A DNA stretch of 64,000 bases, from positions 188,823 to 252,822 of the forward strand of contig VXAY01002611.1 in the NCBI GenBank assembly GCA_013399855.1, read 5' to 3'. The first letter of the stretch is position 1. Every line of letters begins with the position of its first letter. The notes below the pieces were generated by a model. It made no database searches, was not told where the DNA came from, and saw nothing but the letters and a program-made list of their open reading frames with translations. A program made the translations under genes and the position numbers. Of this stretch, positions 13,500 through 25,200 are shown one piece after another. The stretch comes from Oxyruncus cristatus (lineage: Eukaryota; Chordata; Aves; Passeriformes; Cotingidae).

Positions 13500-13790
13500 C
13501 CTTAAGCAGTTTAAAATATTCTAATATGTCATAATTTAATTATTTGAAGACTATTCCTATAAATAATCTTCCATGATGGGATTATTGATGAGCCCTTGAT
13601 CTTGAGCATATAAAGCAAAAATCAAGCATTGTGATTTAACTCGGATTGTGCATTGTATTTTTTATACATATTTACAAGCATAACTATTAAAATATGGGTC
13701 TTCTGATTAGACACTCATCTGTATAAATTCATAATGTGATTTCTGGCAAATATTCTTCACGTATGTAAATCTCCGTACAGACATTTTTTA
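13500..13790. other. Possible conserved noncoding element
   Basis: An AT-rich but non-repetitive stretch with TAATTTAATTA near 13531-13541, several ATTATT/TAAAT cores and a TATAAA-like string. The information-dense, non-repetitive character is like that of conserved developmental noncoding elements. This is inference from appearance only. Confidence 0.2.
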
Positions 13791-14681
13791 TACACTAAAA
13801 TATTCATAGAAACCAAACAAAGGAATAGCCTTCAACTTAAACAAAGGTTAAGCTTTTTCCTTTAACATTCCTCTACTCCAGTGACTGCATGGAAAGCTTT
13901 CTGAGGTATTTGCTTAGATTTATACCTCGGCTGCAAAAGCCAATGCCCCAGCATGGCAGGACAGCAGCTCTGTAATGATGGTGCAGTGTAGTCAGGACCA
14001 TATCACTGGAGCCTGTCCTTCCAGGTTATGGCTGGAGCCAAACTGTTTTACCTGGGACATCATTTAAAGCTTTGCAGTGACCACTACAGGTGATAATTCC
14101 ACTGAAAGTGTCAAAGCCAATACCTTTTCAAAAGATATGGTGTAACAAGGTTTGTTTCTGATAAGAACTCAAACCAGACAGCTTGTGATCCTTTCAGACA
14201 CCTTGCAGAGGACTAGATATTCTGATTATTAGCAAGAGATTGTTGTGCTTTTCAACATTCTCATTGTGCAAACACGCGGATCTAATTGCCTTTTTTTTTT
14301 CTCCAGAATGACAAACAAAATGGACATCTATAAATACCCTTTTAAAATGTCTAGAGTTACATTATACCTAAGCAAAACAATTACAGACCTAAATATTGTC
14401 CCCTACATTATGTGACATTGAGTTTACCTTTCCCTAAAAATGTCCTTATCACCAGTCACACCACAGCTGAATTTACTGAGCACTCTCCCTAAAATCATGT
14501 GCGAAGAGACTGTCAGCTTCCCATCACTATGGATATAAAAATGTAGATAGAAAGACTATAATCCTCCATAATGAAATTGTATTTGACTTTTCCAGCGAAT
14601 CGAGAAGGATGTTTGTGTCAATTCTGTGAATGAAAGCCATTCCAGTGTAAGCCTGGCAATCCCACCATGGATTTTATTCCG

Positions 14682-14727
14682 TTCTTATCCAAATCAAAAG
14701 AATTTTCTTATCCAAATCGAAAGAATT
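14682..14727 (+). repeat. Perfectly abutting 23-bp tandem duplication
   Basis: Two 23-bp copies, 14682-14704 and 14705-14727, start TTCTTATCCAAATC and end AAAGAATT. They differ at one base: copy 1 has CA where copy 2 has CG. That single change is what CpG deamination would give if copy 2 keeps the older base, so the duplication looks young. Confidence 0.95.
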
Positions 14728-16439
14728 AGCCTTGAAATATCTCAGGTCAGATCCTTACTAAGACAAGAAAAAAATTGCAAATATAGCTAAGCAGAACCGG
14801 CCCTCCAGGCTGCTGTCACCGTGCTCATCAGGCAGATGCTCCTGTTGCACAGCATTTGGGAAATATGGGCTGCATCGTTTTCTGGACCAGCAAAGGAACC
14901 CTCCGAATCTTTCTTCTTACACCTGTTTCACAGAAGGGCCTTTGCTTACCTGCTGTAACTCATTCTACTGTGTAAAAGCTGGTAGTCCCCATAAATACAG
15001 GGATATGCTTACAAATAAATTGGCATGTCAGGTTAACTCCTACAGGCATACAGTGCTCTAAGAAATCATCAAACGTTTAAGATGATGTGGTATATAAATA
15101 AAAATATAGACAGAGTTCTTTAAGACAAGCTCCTCTGCTCCTTACACCTTAGATTTTAGGTGATTTTTCCTCCTTGCTCACTGCTAAGCCCATCTGCTTA
15201 TATGTGCAATCTTTTTTTCGTCCCCTCTTTAAGAGATCCTCTGTTCCTGATGCAATCATTTCCATGGCAAGTAATTTTCATGTCACAAATAGAAAGCAAT
15301 GCAGGTTCAAGAGGCGAAAATCAGAGGCAGGGTGAGATAAACTTTTAAAAAGCTAGAATCACACACCAGCGAAATTGGGGAAAAGGGAATAACATGTCAG
15401 TTTAAATCAACCATTTGCCACATCATCAATTAAGTTTGCTGTGTCATAGGATTGCTTTTTGTCAGCTGAAGTGTGCAAGCAGTGGTGTGACTACAGGGTA
15501 AGATGTACACCTGGTAATGCCCCCGTGTGACAGGGTAGGGAGGAGGATGGCTTTCATGCAAGGGTTCAAAAGTGGATGTGGCCCAGCAGAGCTCTGGTCA
15601 GCCCTGCTGCTGTCACGAGACACAGCGGTGACACTGCTTCTCACGGTGCCCCAGCAAACACGTACTCCTTTTCTCTGGCCACCAAAACAGAATCCAAGCG
15701 TAACAACTTTTCCATTGCTGAACGCTGGATGCCCAGAAGTATTACAACACTGTAGTAATGGCAGCCTCATATTTAGGGAAAGATTGCTTTCCTTACGGTT
15801 TACATTTGAGCAGAGTTGGTACAGGGCACAGATTGTGGAGCTCTTCCATTGCAGGTTTAATTTTTCAAAAAAATTATCTCCCTAAACCCAATAATTCTGA
15901 ATGACCTACTGAAAAATCCCTGGAGATAGTCAAAATTTCACTAGATAAAGGCCCCGAGCAACCAAAAACTGGGTCCATGCTTAGCAGGAGGTTAGATTGC
16001 AGCCCACTGGGAGTCTCTCTCAAGATTCATGCTTTTGGAATTCTATGATTTCAGTGTGGTGGTGCCTCGTTGAGCACAAATCCTATTTGCACACTGAATC
16101 AGGGCCAAAACAAAAGATACAGGGCTGAAACTCATTCCCACAGTGCTATATCTGTGCAGCAACTATAAAACAGGCATTTAGTAGCAATTTCTACTTTAGA
16201 AATGACAACATACGGTTCTGTTTTGTGATTTGTGTTGGCATTTCCCTACCTTAAGGAAATCACATTATTTCACTTTGGGTCTGTATGCAGAGGCCAGAAA
16301 GGTGCATGTGATCACATCTCCCTGTTGCTGATGCAGCAAAGAGAAATATATGTTTGATAAAAGAACAAGGATTTTCAAATTTAAATATTTTACTGCAAAT
16401 CATAAATAACAATCATGAAGAATTTTATTAGTCCAAAAG

Positions 16440-16620
16440 AAAGATTTTTTTTGCATTCCTTCCATGTGCAGTAGGCAGCTCAAATGATTTCCCAGTGGCT
16501 TAACATGTTTAAGTCACACCTACTGCATTAAACTGACATATTTAATTATCAATGGAATGCTATTCTGGCATACAGTCTAATTAGGCACTTGTGGGCCTCT
16601 TGCCACAAGATTATTATTTT
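16440..16620. other. Possible conserved noncoding element with hairpin
   Basis: Two TAATTA homeodomain cores (16543-16548 and 16578-16583) lie close to an inverted repeat, CTTGTGG at 16588-16594 and CCACAAG at 16603-16609, with an 8-nt spacer. The block has mixed composition and no simple repeat. A regulatory role is inferred only. Confidence 0.25.
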
Positions 16621-16621
16621 A

Positions 16622-16660
16622 AATCATAGAATCAGTTGGAGAAAAGCTTGGAAAGATAAG
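16622..16660 (-). mobile_element. Possible short CR1 terminus remnant
   Basis: The string AATCATAGAATCAGTTGGA matches the terminal repeat of minus-oriented CR1 elements (reverse of TGATTCTATGATT). The sequence that follows is only weakly like the CR1 body. It could be a decayed fragment or a chance match. Confidence 0.4.
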
Positions 16661-17992
16661 AAATTATGACTGACCAGAATCTATGTAAGAGAGAACTAAA
16701 TCTTGAATTAGTCATATAAACCTAATTCCTAAAATTCAACACTTTCTAAATTTATAATGAGATCAGTATTCACTTACCACAGACCAGAAGAGTCAAACTT
16801 AGAAAACTATTAGAGCTGCAGGGGAAGGCAAATTGTAAAATACGAGCTATTGCAATAGTCTTTCTTCTCATTCCTAACTGCCCACAGAAAGCAGCAGAAG
16901 GTTGTCACCTGGAAGCTCAGACATAGGAGCATACAGTCCCTGTAAGGACTGCGCTTCAGATGTTTTTAAAATAAAAACAAATAATCCCCTAAAACAACAA
17001 AAAAAGAAACTCCAAACCCCAGATTGTTTCAATCCACTAAGGTTATCTCCTGCAAGTATAAATGTCAGAAGCCAGCCTAATGGTCCACATCTGAATTGAG
17101 TATTTAATTTCTCGAGAACTCAAGACAGATTTCGTAGTAGGAGTTGTGGCTTGGCCATTAAGTCACAGAAACTATAAGACTGCAGTGTGCTCCAAGACAG
17201 AAGCATTTCTCAACTGTCACTATCAAAAAGTCTTTACTGCCTTCCACCACAGCCTGTCACACAAGCAAGCTGCTAATCCACAATGACAAAGGCACAGCAT
17301 TTGAGTGAACACATCGCCTAAGTGAAGCCATTTAACTCCAAATTTAACACCTCTCTTAAAATGCACAAAGACAAACCTAATAAAGGGCTGAATAGAGGTT
17401 TTGGCAACTCAATTTTGGAAACGTATAGAAGAAGATATTTACTTTCCATTTTATCCCAAGCAAAAGAGCCTGATTTTCATTGTGGCATATAGAAGAGTAT
17501 ACTGATGGCATGAAATAAAGCCATGTAAACTTATAGACACATCACGTGTATTTAAAGCATAACTATATGTAAACTTTGCAGTAAAGTGGAAGTGAGACTA
17601 TAGGAAGTGCAGTCACTGCACACCTTTAGATACAGCACCAATTAACATCTGGGAAGAAAGGAAAAACAAGTCTGGCAGAAAAGTGATTCACTCAGTACTG
17701 ACAAACTGCATGGGAAGTCTTTAATCTCCAAAGAACTGTGACCAAAACTCATTAGGTGATGACAATCCTTAGTAAAGGAACAGAAAAACCTGAGTCTTGA
17801 TAATACTAGAGAAAGTGTCAGATCATAGAGAGGATCAAAACAGCATCTTAAAGTGGCTCACTCCCAAAGTTGGAGCAGAAATAAATTGGCAAAGCATTTA
17901 GAAGAACTACTTTTGTAATCTATTTTGATAGCAAGATCACTGAACCCAAGCATTTTCTTTAAAGTAATTAAAATCAAAATTAATAGCACATT

Positions 17993-18005
17993 AAAAAAAA
18001 AAAAA
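17993..18005 (+). repeat. Poly(A) run of 13
   Basis: A simple homopolymer without an identifiable retroposed sequence before it. Confidence 0.9.
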
Positions 18006-18178
18006 GCATTTCAACTTGAGTTGCTGAAATGTTGTTGAATATTCCTGAATCATTGGCAGGAAAATAAACAGCGAAAATCTGCCGCAAACAGTAAAAATGA
18101 AACCAAGAAAAGAGGTTACTCTGCAAATCTGGAATTCAGTATCTAGTTACTGAATTTCTTGCTTTTCAAATAAATTGA

Positions 18179-18257
18179 GTGGGGTTGGGGGATGCATTTT
18201 GTTTGTTAGGTTTGCTTTTTGCCTTTTTTTTTGCCTTTTTTTTTTTTGATTTTTGTT
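18179..18257 (+). repeat. G/T-rich low-complexity island
   Basis: The plus strand is almost entirely G and T with two long T runs, from GTGGGGTTGGGGG to GATTTTTG. It belongs to the same class as the larger islands at 22080 and 59518. The open frame crossing it begins with Phe/Leu runs encoded by the T tracts and is not a gene. Confidence 0.75.
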
Positions 18258-18521
18258 AAAGGGACAATTAGAGACAGCAAAAAAATTGTTTGCATTCAAA
18301 TACCAGACCTAGTAATGGGTAACAGCTTTGTATCTGCTGCAAAGGCCTATGCTGTACACCACTGTAGTTTTATGGTGGAGAAAACTCACTGCAGAGTCTA
18401 CTCTTCTGATGATTGTCTTGTTATCATTGAAGTTCTCATCCCAGACTATATTATTCAAGTAAATAATTAAATTATTATGAATTCAGAGCTGCCTGTTGTG
18501 GAAAACGCCAAATACAATTAA

Positions 18522-18541
18522 ATTCCAATAATAATTGGAAT
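18522..18541. repeat. Small hairpin, 8-bp arms and 4-nt loop
   Basis: ATTCCAAT at 18522-18529 and ATTGGAAT at 18534-18541 are exact reverse complements with AATA between. The reverse-complement arms contain CCAAT and ATTGG boxes facing each other. This could be chance in AT-rich DNA. Confidence 0.6.
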
Positions 18542-19282
18542 ATTTACCCAGCACTGAGTTTCAGGAGATCAAAAAAAAAAATTAAACAGATTTCTCCAAA
18601 ACCTTGAACATGAACTTTTGTTACTGATCCCATCTCAAGAGAGGTTCAAAGCCCTGTTTTGACTGCCTGCCTGACTATATTGTCATTCATTGGCTCCACA
18701 CACTCAAAACCATGTAAAAGCTGATGCTGAAAGTAAAATTCTGGACACAATATTGCCTTATCTTTCTATTTATGCATCCTTCTTTGCTTTACAGAAAGAG
18801 ATTCAAGTGTCTTCTGGCGATTGGAATGGGGGAATGGTTGTATCAAAGGCAGAGTGAAAGGACGGACACAAAATGTTTCCAATAGTGTCCAGGAAGCAGC
18901 ATTAATTAATCTGGCTACTTGTACCTTGGCATCCTCTGTGTACCATATGCCAGCTTAAAGAAATGCTTGCCAAGTCTCTCTTCCATTTACCCACTGCTCC
19001 AAAAAAAAGTTTAATATGTAGCAAGCTTTCTCTCGTAAGTGGAAGTGTCATAAATGCCTAAAAAATTATGTTAACTTTTAAAAGAATATCAAAAAGAAAT
19101 CCATTGTTTTAGAACAGTTTGCATAGTACAATATCTAAATGTCATTTAGATTATTTCTTGCTAGCTGACAGAAAAATGAGATTGGTTTGAAAAGCCACAT
19201 TCAATTATTCTTTCCTTGACCATGAAACTGAAAGCACCACTTTTTTTATCAGTTGCTTACAATGCAGAAAAGATTTAAATAT

Positions 19283-19324
19283 TGCTTTGTGGTTTGCTTT
19301 TTTGTTTGGTTGGGGGGTTTTTAA
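19283..19324 (+). repeat. G/T-rich low-complexity island
   Basis: Short run of G and T on the plus strand including GGTTGGGGGG. A small member of the G/T island class. Confidence 0.7.
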
Positions 19325-22079
19325 GTTGTACAAAATCCTCTAGTTATTTTCAATTTGAGACAACCTCGTTCTAATGAGCCTGTCCCTCAGTAAGAGATTC
19401 AGACCTTGTCTTGCCTTCTCATCACATTGTGTAACCGGGAAAAAAACCTGACTGAAGAAGCAGAATTCTTCACAGCAGCCTTCCCTTTCAGCACCTTCCT
19501 GAATAAAAGCAAGCATGTATATTGTCCCACACACCCCCTCTGTAGGGCATGCTCTCATGCCCTAGGCAAGACCCTCCCCTTTCAACCAGATCATGCTGGT
19601 AACTTACCATTTCACAATACTCTCTATAGGGTTGAATTCCAATTCAAAGTACCTGCTCTGAGCAATTCTCCTTGCTTTTGAGACCAAGTAAATAACGCTG
19701 ACCTTATACCTACAACCATTTTTCATTTCAATTAGTAAATTTTTATCTGGGAAGTCTATGCCAATCTTATTTCTCCGTAGCTTCTTCTTCAGTTCACAGT
19801 ATATGTTCTGTGCAGAGAACTCGAGCACTACAGGTGGGAATTCACACACTGAGCTATTCAGAGCACAGACAGATGCACAGGCCTCTATTTTTGCTCCTAA
19901 TCCTGCATATTTGTTCTAATAACAGTGACATTTAACAAGACATGGGAAACAGTTTTGTCAGTGCACAGCCTCTCAAACTGCATCAGTATTCTGCTGCTTG
20001 GGAGACCTTGGTCTAACTTCCAGCATTTTGTTCACCTCCTTTGGTCATTATAAACCCACACACTGAACCAGAAGCCCTAGAGTCATAACCACGCTCTGTT
20101 TTTCTTGTTGTTGTGTCCATGACCCCAACAGCAGTGAGAATAACCTCAGCTACAAACACCTATTACGTCTATTCTGCATGCTTAAAATAGCATCTTGACC
20201 ACTCAATAAATCATACTTGACACAGAGGAGAAATAAAAGATAGAGGAAATTTACAGAATTTTAGCATCTTCCTCTTTAGAGGCAGGCAATGAGCTGGATT
20301 CAGTTTCATACTTCCACACAGGGCAATTAATATGAAAAGTCGAGTGGCTGAGGCAAGCAAAAGGTCAAATGTCCTTGGAAACAAGATGATGGTGAAGGAG
20401 GATGAAAATTAAAAAAGGAAGTATAGCCCTGATGGTAGGAACAATGCTGCCCAGTACACAAGGCAGGGGGTAATCCTGGCACTGCATTCTGAGACCTGGT
20501 GTGGCAAATTTCAGCACAACAAAAATAGATTTGCCTGAAGATGTAACCGGTGAGGGAAATAAAAACCAGTTCAAGAACACCAGAGTGGCCTTGAGCTGCT
20601 GTAGTGCCATAAGCTAAGTTAGCACAGCAATACAATCTCACACCCTGTTCTTTGATGAGATTGCTGTACACTCCCTTGCAAATGAAGGAGTGAAAAAAAA
20701 AAGAGATCTTACAAAAGACAAAGTCCTTAAATGAAGGCCTTAATTACATTGTAAGATAAATATCATTATGTCAGGAGTCAGTGGACAGTCTAATGAGTCT
20801 TATGAGGACTTAATATGGTCTCTCAAGAGAAAAACATCCATGATAGAATCATTTGTTGACAGTTTCTCTGAAAAAGCTGTTGTAAATTGGCAGGTTCATC
20901 TAATCCATGGCTACCTGCTGACCTGCAGTCTAGAGAATTTATACAACTTAGATGGACATTCATACTGCCACTGAAAGAAAGGTGGCATCTCCTAGGAGTT
21001 AAGTTACAATTTGCACTCTCGAGAAATGAGATGGAACAAAAAGAAAAGCCCTAAGCTACTAAAAGAAAAAGACATGAAAAGTTCACCAGAAAAATAATGG
21101 GATGAGCTAAAACAGGAAAAAGGATTGTATCATAAGCTGTCTTCTCAGAAGGTATTAAAGCAAGGCTTGGAGACTTTTTAGAAAATTGAAGCATGATATG
21201 TGAATGACCATTACACTCAGTCAATTGGAAGAAAATGAAAGGGTAAAACAAAACCTTGTAGATTAACAGCTAGAAACAAAACTGGATTTGTAAACTAGGT
21301 ATAGTACTGATTTCTTTTTTAATAGAAACAGAGTTTACAAGAAGCCCAAGGTATCTTCCACTCCAAATTGGATGACAATCCAATAAATAGGTATGCATTT
21401 GGTATTTGTAGCTACATGTATATTTACAATGCAGCAAGACAAAATATTTCAGTTCAGGTAAAACAATAGTTACAATATACACAAATAAGTATAAAAATAA
21501 ATCCAGATTCAAGAACATGTATCACTGCCAACCTAAATAGAAAAAAAAAATACCCTGAAATACAAAAAATACATATACTATTTATTTTAGATACTTCCAT
21601 ATATTTCTTTTTCTATATTTATTTTTTATTTATTTATGTGCTTTTTAGCATGCAGGCTGCTCTACTATGTAGCCATCTATATAGGTATACCTGCTCCCAT
21701 ATTCAGTTGCCTGAACAGCTGATATTAAGATACTTCATCTTCTTTTAATATAAAGCCTAAAACAAAAGCCTTTAATCTAAAACCAATATATTACTACTCT
21801 TTAAAACAAACACTAAAGGCATCTTTTTTAATGCAGACTAGCAAGTGGGCATTTTTCCACTAGCACTATCTGTTATGCCCTGCTCTTGGTTCTTTTTATG
21901 CTGTAAGCTCAAGCAGTATCCTAATAACTATTTCCCTATGGAAGAACCCTGACTAGTGCTGTAGAAGACACCAAATCTGCAGAATTTCTAAGTCATTCCC
22001 TACTCTTGATCTTACAATAGAGAAGTCAGTCTCACTTTGGCTCTACACACTTGTTAGTGTGTTGTCATTGAGGAGACCT

Positions 22080-22247
22080 GGTTTTGTTTGTTTGGGTTTT
22101 GTTTTGTTGTAGGTACTTTCTTTCTTTCCTTTTTTCTGTTGTGGGGTTTTGTTTTGGTGTTTTGGGGGCTTTTGTTTTTGGAGGGGATTAGCTGTTTCTT
22201 ATTGTTGAGGTTTTGGGGGGCTATTTGCCTTTTTTTTTTTTTTCCCT
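22080..22247 (+). repeat. Long G/T-rich island ending in a T run
   Basis: About 165 bases dominated by G and T on the plus strand. Four G runs lie at 22143-22146, 22164-22168, 22180-22186 (one A inside) and 22215-22220, and the island ends in a long T/C tract at 22229-22247. The G runs could in principle form a long-loop quadruplex. The 69-codon frame across it is nearly all Phe, Leu, Trp, Gly and Val because of the repeat, and is not a membrane protein. Confidence 0.85.
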
Positions 22248-25200
22248 TACATCAAGAGGATTTCTCCATGAGCCTGCTGACACACAAGCCAATATAAAGC
22301 AATTTGTGCTGGAATTAGATTTCAAGAACAGTAATTTGTGTTAAGGTGATGTTTCTTTCCTGACAAACATGTCTCCAGGTGCACAGCATTTGTCATCAAC
22401 TGGGTTACTCCACGTTGCCCTCGGTGCATACGTTGCAAGTGTATCTGGGAGAGGAGGAAGTCTTTTGCCCAACACAAGCAAATGAGAATAGTTTCTTGCT
22501 GTTCTGCTGTGCTTGATATTCAGGAGTGGTAGCCAGACTCCTGCACCTTATTAGAGAAGAAGGCAAGCTACAACAAGACCGTGGATGTGAATTATGAATC
22601 TCTTCCTTAGCTTATTAGGGTGATATCTGTTCTTGCTTGGCATCGGATGCCATTTCGTTGCTACCTGTCAGCAGGTTTTTGAATGGTGAGGGAGCAGACT
22701 GGTTTATCACTCCGTATGAACACTGGCCATTAGTCATAAAGTCAACTAACATATCCACCAAAAAAAGTCCAGCCTTCTTAATGCATTAAATAACATAACT
22801 GATAGAGGATTTACAAGCCACAGAAGACACATTTTTAGGCACTGTACTGAACCTTATGTAGACTGCTGCAGTAATATTTTTATGCCAAGTCCTTTATTAG
22901 GGAGCGTTCCAATGCCCTTAAATTAAGGAAACATTTTCATGCTTGGTGTTGGTGTAACTGAGCCAGACAAGTGGCTAAGAGGTGAGTATAATCCCAGCAA
23001 TAAGCACTGGCCACACAGAACAGCTATTCCCCAGCATACCCTATATAGGGATCATTTATCTTCTGTCCATCTGCTCCTGCAGCAGTTCAGGACCACATCA
23101 CTGTGATTCCTTGGATTTTCATTCAAGGATTTTTGGTGCTTTAGAGGTGACCTTCCTCAATACATGCTCCAACAGTAACAGTCATGGGCAATTTTCTTTT
23201 ACAGAGCACATTACTAGTTGCAAAGTTCTAATTGAAAGAATACCTGCCCTACTCTCTAATTCCCAAGACATGTAAAACTTGCTATGTGTTCCCTCTTCAC
23301 CATTCCAAGTTCCCTAAAAAAAATTATTCCTAGTAAAAGTTCTTAGTCAAAAGCTGGTTTACACCATGCTTAAGGAACAAGGAATGTGACATACAAGTTC
23401 CCTGCAGAGCTGCATCCACCAGGTGATCCCAAGGCCACTGGAAGGAGAGAGGCAGCAGCCCAGCCATTTTAACCTACATTTCTTCCCTGCTCCACAGCAT
23501 CCAGGCAGCGGGAATAGTCTGCAACAGTGACTGCTGCTTCCCACATTTCCTCCTGGGGTCCCAGACAAAATTTCACAGAGTAATAGAAATATAGGGATAT
23601 GGAGACACATCAAGGACTCCTGACACAGGATCATACAAAAAATAAACCCATTCCTTAGCTGCAGGTAGAAATGAGCCTTTTCATACAAAAGAGACAAGAA
23701 ACACAGATTATTTATCAACCAGATGGGTAGGGAACAAGGAGAACTAAGAGAGAAAAGGACGTGTGATGTCAAATAGCATTGCCATTCTGAAGTTCCTTCT
23801 CCTTTCTGACTTTTCTATCTATTTTTAAATACATATTTTTATTAGCTAGTAAGGTCAGGGTACAGGTCACATAAAACTTGTAGAACTTGCAAACAAGGAC
23901 ACAGTGCCTGCTGCTTCACATAAACTGAAGGTTAATTGTGACTGAGGTAAAGCAATGCAACACTGCTGGTAAAGAGTTTTGAGGGTTTTGTACATTTTAT
24001 TCTTAAGTGCACATGCAAAAAGCCACCAAAATGACAGTTATTGCTCTTCAAGTATGAGGGATTTCATCTAGAATGTCATGATAACCAGCATATTCTTAAA
24101 CCAATTAGCTTAGGTGTACTGTAACTATAGATAGGCATATTGCCCTTTACTGGAAAATAGGAAAAAATAGAACCAGAGAAAAAAAAGGGAGTATGACCAG
24201 AGCGTAGCTAAAAGGAGAAAAAATTGCTCTTTTTTTTCATGCAGTGTCATTAATTCTGAAGATTTTCTTCCAGCAACTAATAAAGCAAAAAAGATATTAT
24301 CTGACAGTTATTAAAGAGAGAAAGTGAACCAAATTTGAGCAGGTGAGCCAAAAGCAGCAGAATCACAAAGAGCTCAGGACTGGTACCAGACAGTAAATAC
24401 AAAGGTACAGTCAGCTCTTTCTGTAACACAATCAGCTCTTTAGGGTGTTACAGGTGGTCTGTTCCTCCTATCTTTAGCTATATCACTGAATGAACTATGT
24501 GAGTGAAAGCATCTGTTGGATAGTCACCCTTCATCAGGATAACACATGGAATTTTGGCTGGATAAGACAGTGCAACTTTCCACCCCGCAGTATCACAATT
24601 TCTGACACTTTCCTGTTAATGTTATGGCTCTGCAATTTTCTGCCCCAAGCTCAGACCGACTTATAGCACTTTTCTTCTATTACACAATACTGTAGAAACT
24701 AATATCCAAATATTTTCCAAAATCTTCTAAAGAGCCTCTATATTTTGTGCCATTGCTAAATGCAAGAGGACCTAAGTCATTCTCTCAGCTCTTCAGTTCA
24801 CCTACAGACAAACTACTAGAAATATATGGGGTTTTCCCCCCTCCAATACCATGACTCAAATTTTTGTTTCTAACTAATTGGATATGAGAGGAGTAGAGGG
24901 GGGCTGGTTTAGGCTGAGTAGCTTTGTGACATTACACTGCCTTTGGTACAAGGTACTGTGCGTGCCCTGTAACACTGCAAGCTGGTGTTTGGGTGTCCTG
25001 CCCAAGGGAAACAATGGCTCACCAAGCCATTTCACAGCAGGAAGGAAGTCACTCTGCATCACTGATGTAACACATACACCTGTCCAGAGTCATCTGGGGA
25101 TCCAACTGACTGCTGAAACAGTGGCAGCTTGCCAAGATGAAAACCACCATATAAATTGTTCACAATTTCAAGACTAGGTACTAATCAGTCATTTAGTTTC

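Noticed and set aside
15517..15885. 122-codon frame on the plus strand
   Set aside because: A 102-codon frame overlaps it on the other strand, composition is GC-richer, and I recognise no domain. Chance openness is the simpler reading.
16045..16062. Possible CR1 terminus ('gaattctatgattt')
   Set aside because: Only a dozen bases match and no CR1 body precedes it.
22088..22297. Hydrophobic small protein that looks like a membrane peptide
   Set aside because: The Phe/Leu/Trp/Val/Gly content comes from the G/T-rich repeat.
23409..23424. Third CTCF-like site ('ccaccaggtgatcc')
   Set aside because: Matches only 11 of 14 core positions, missing the critical GGC.
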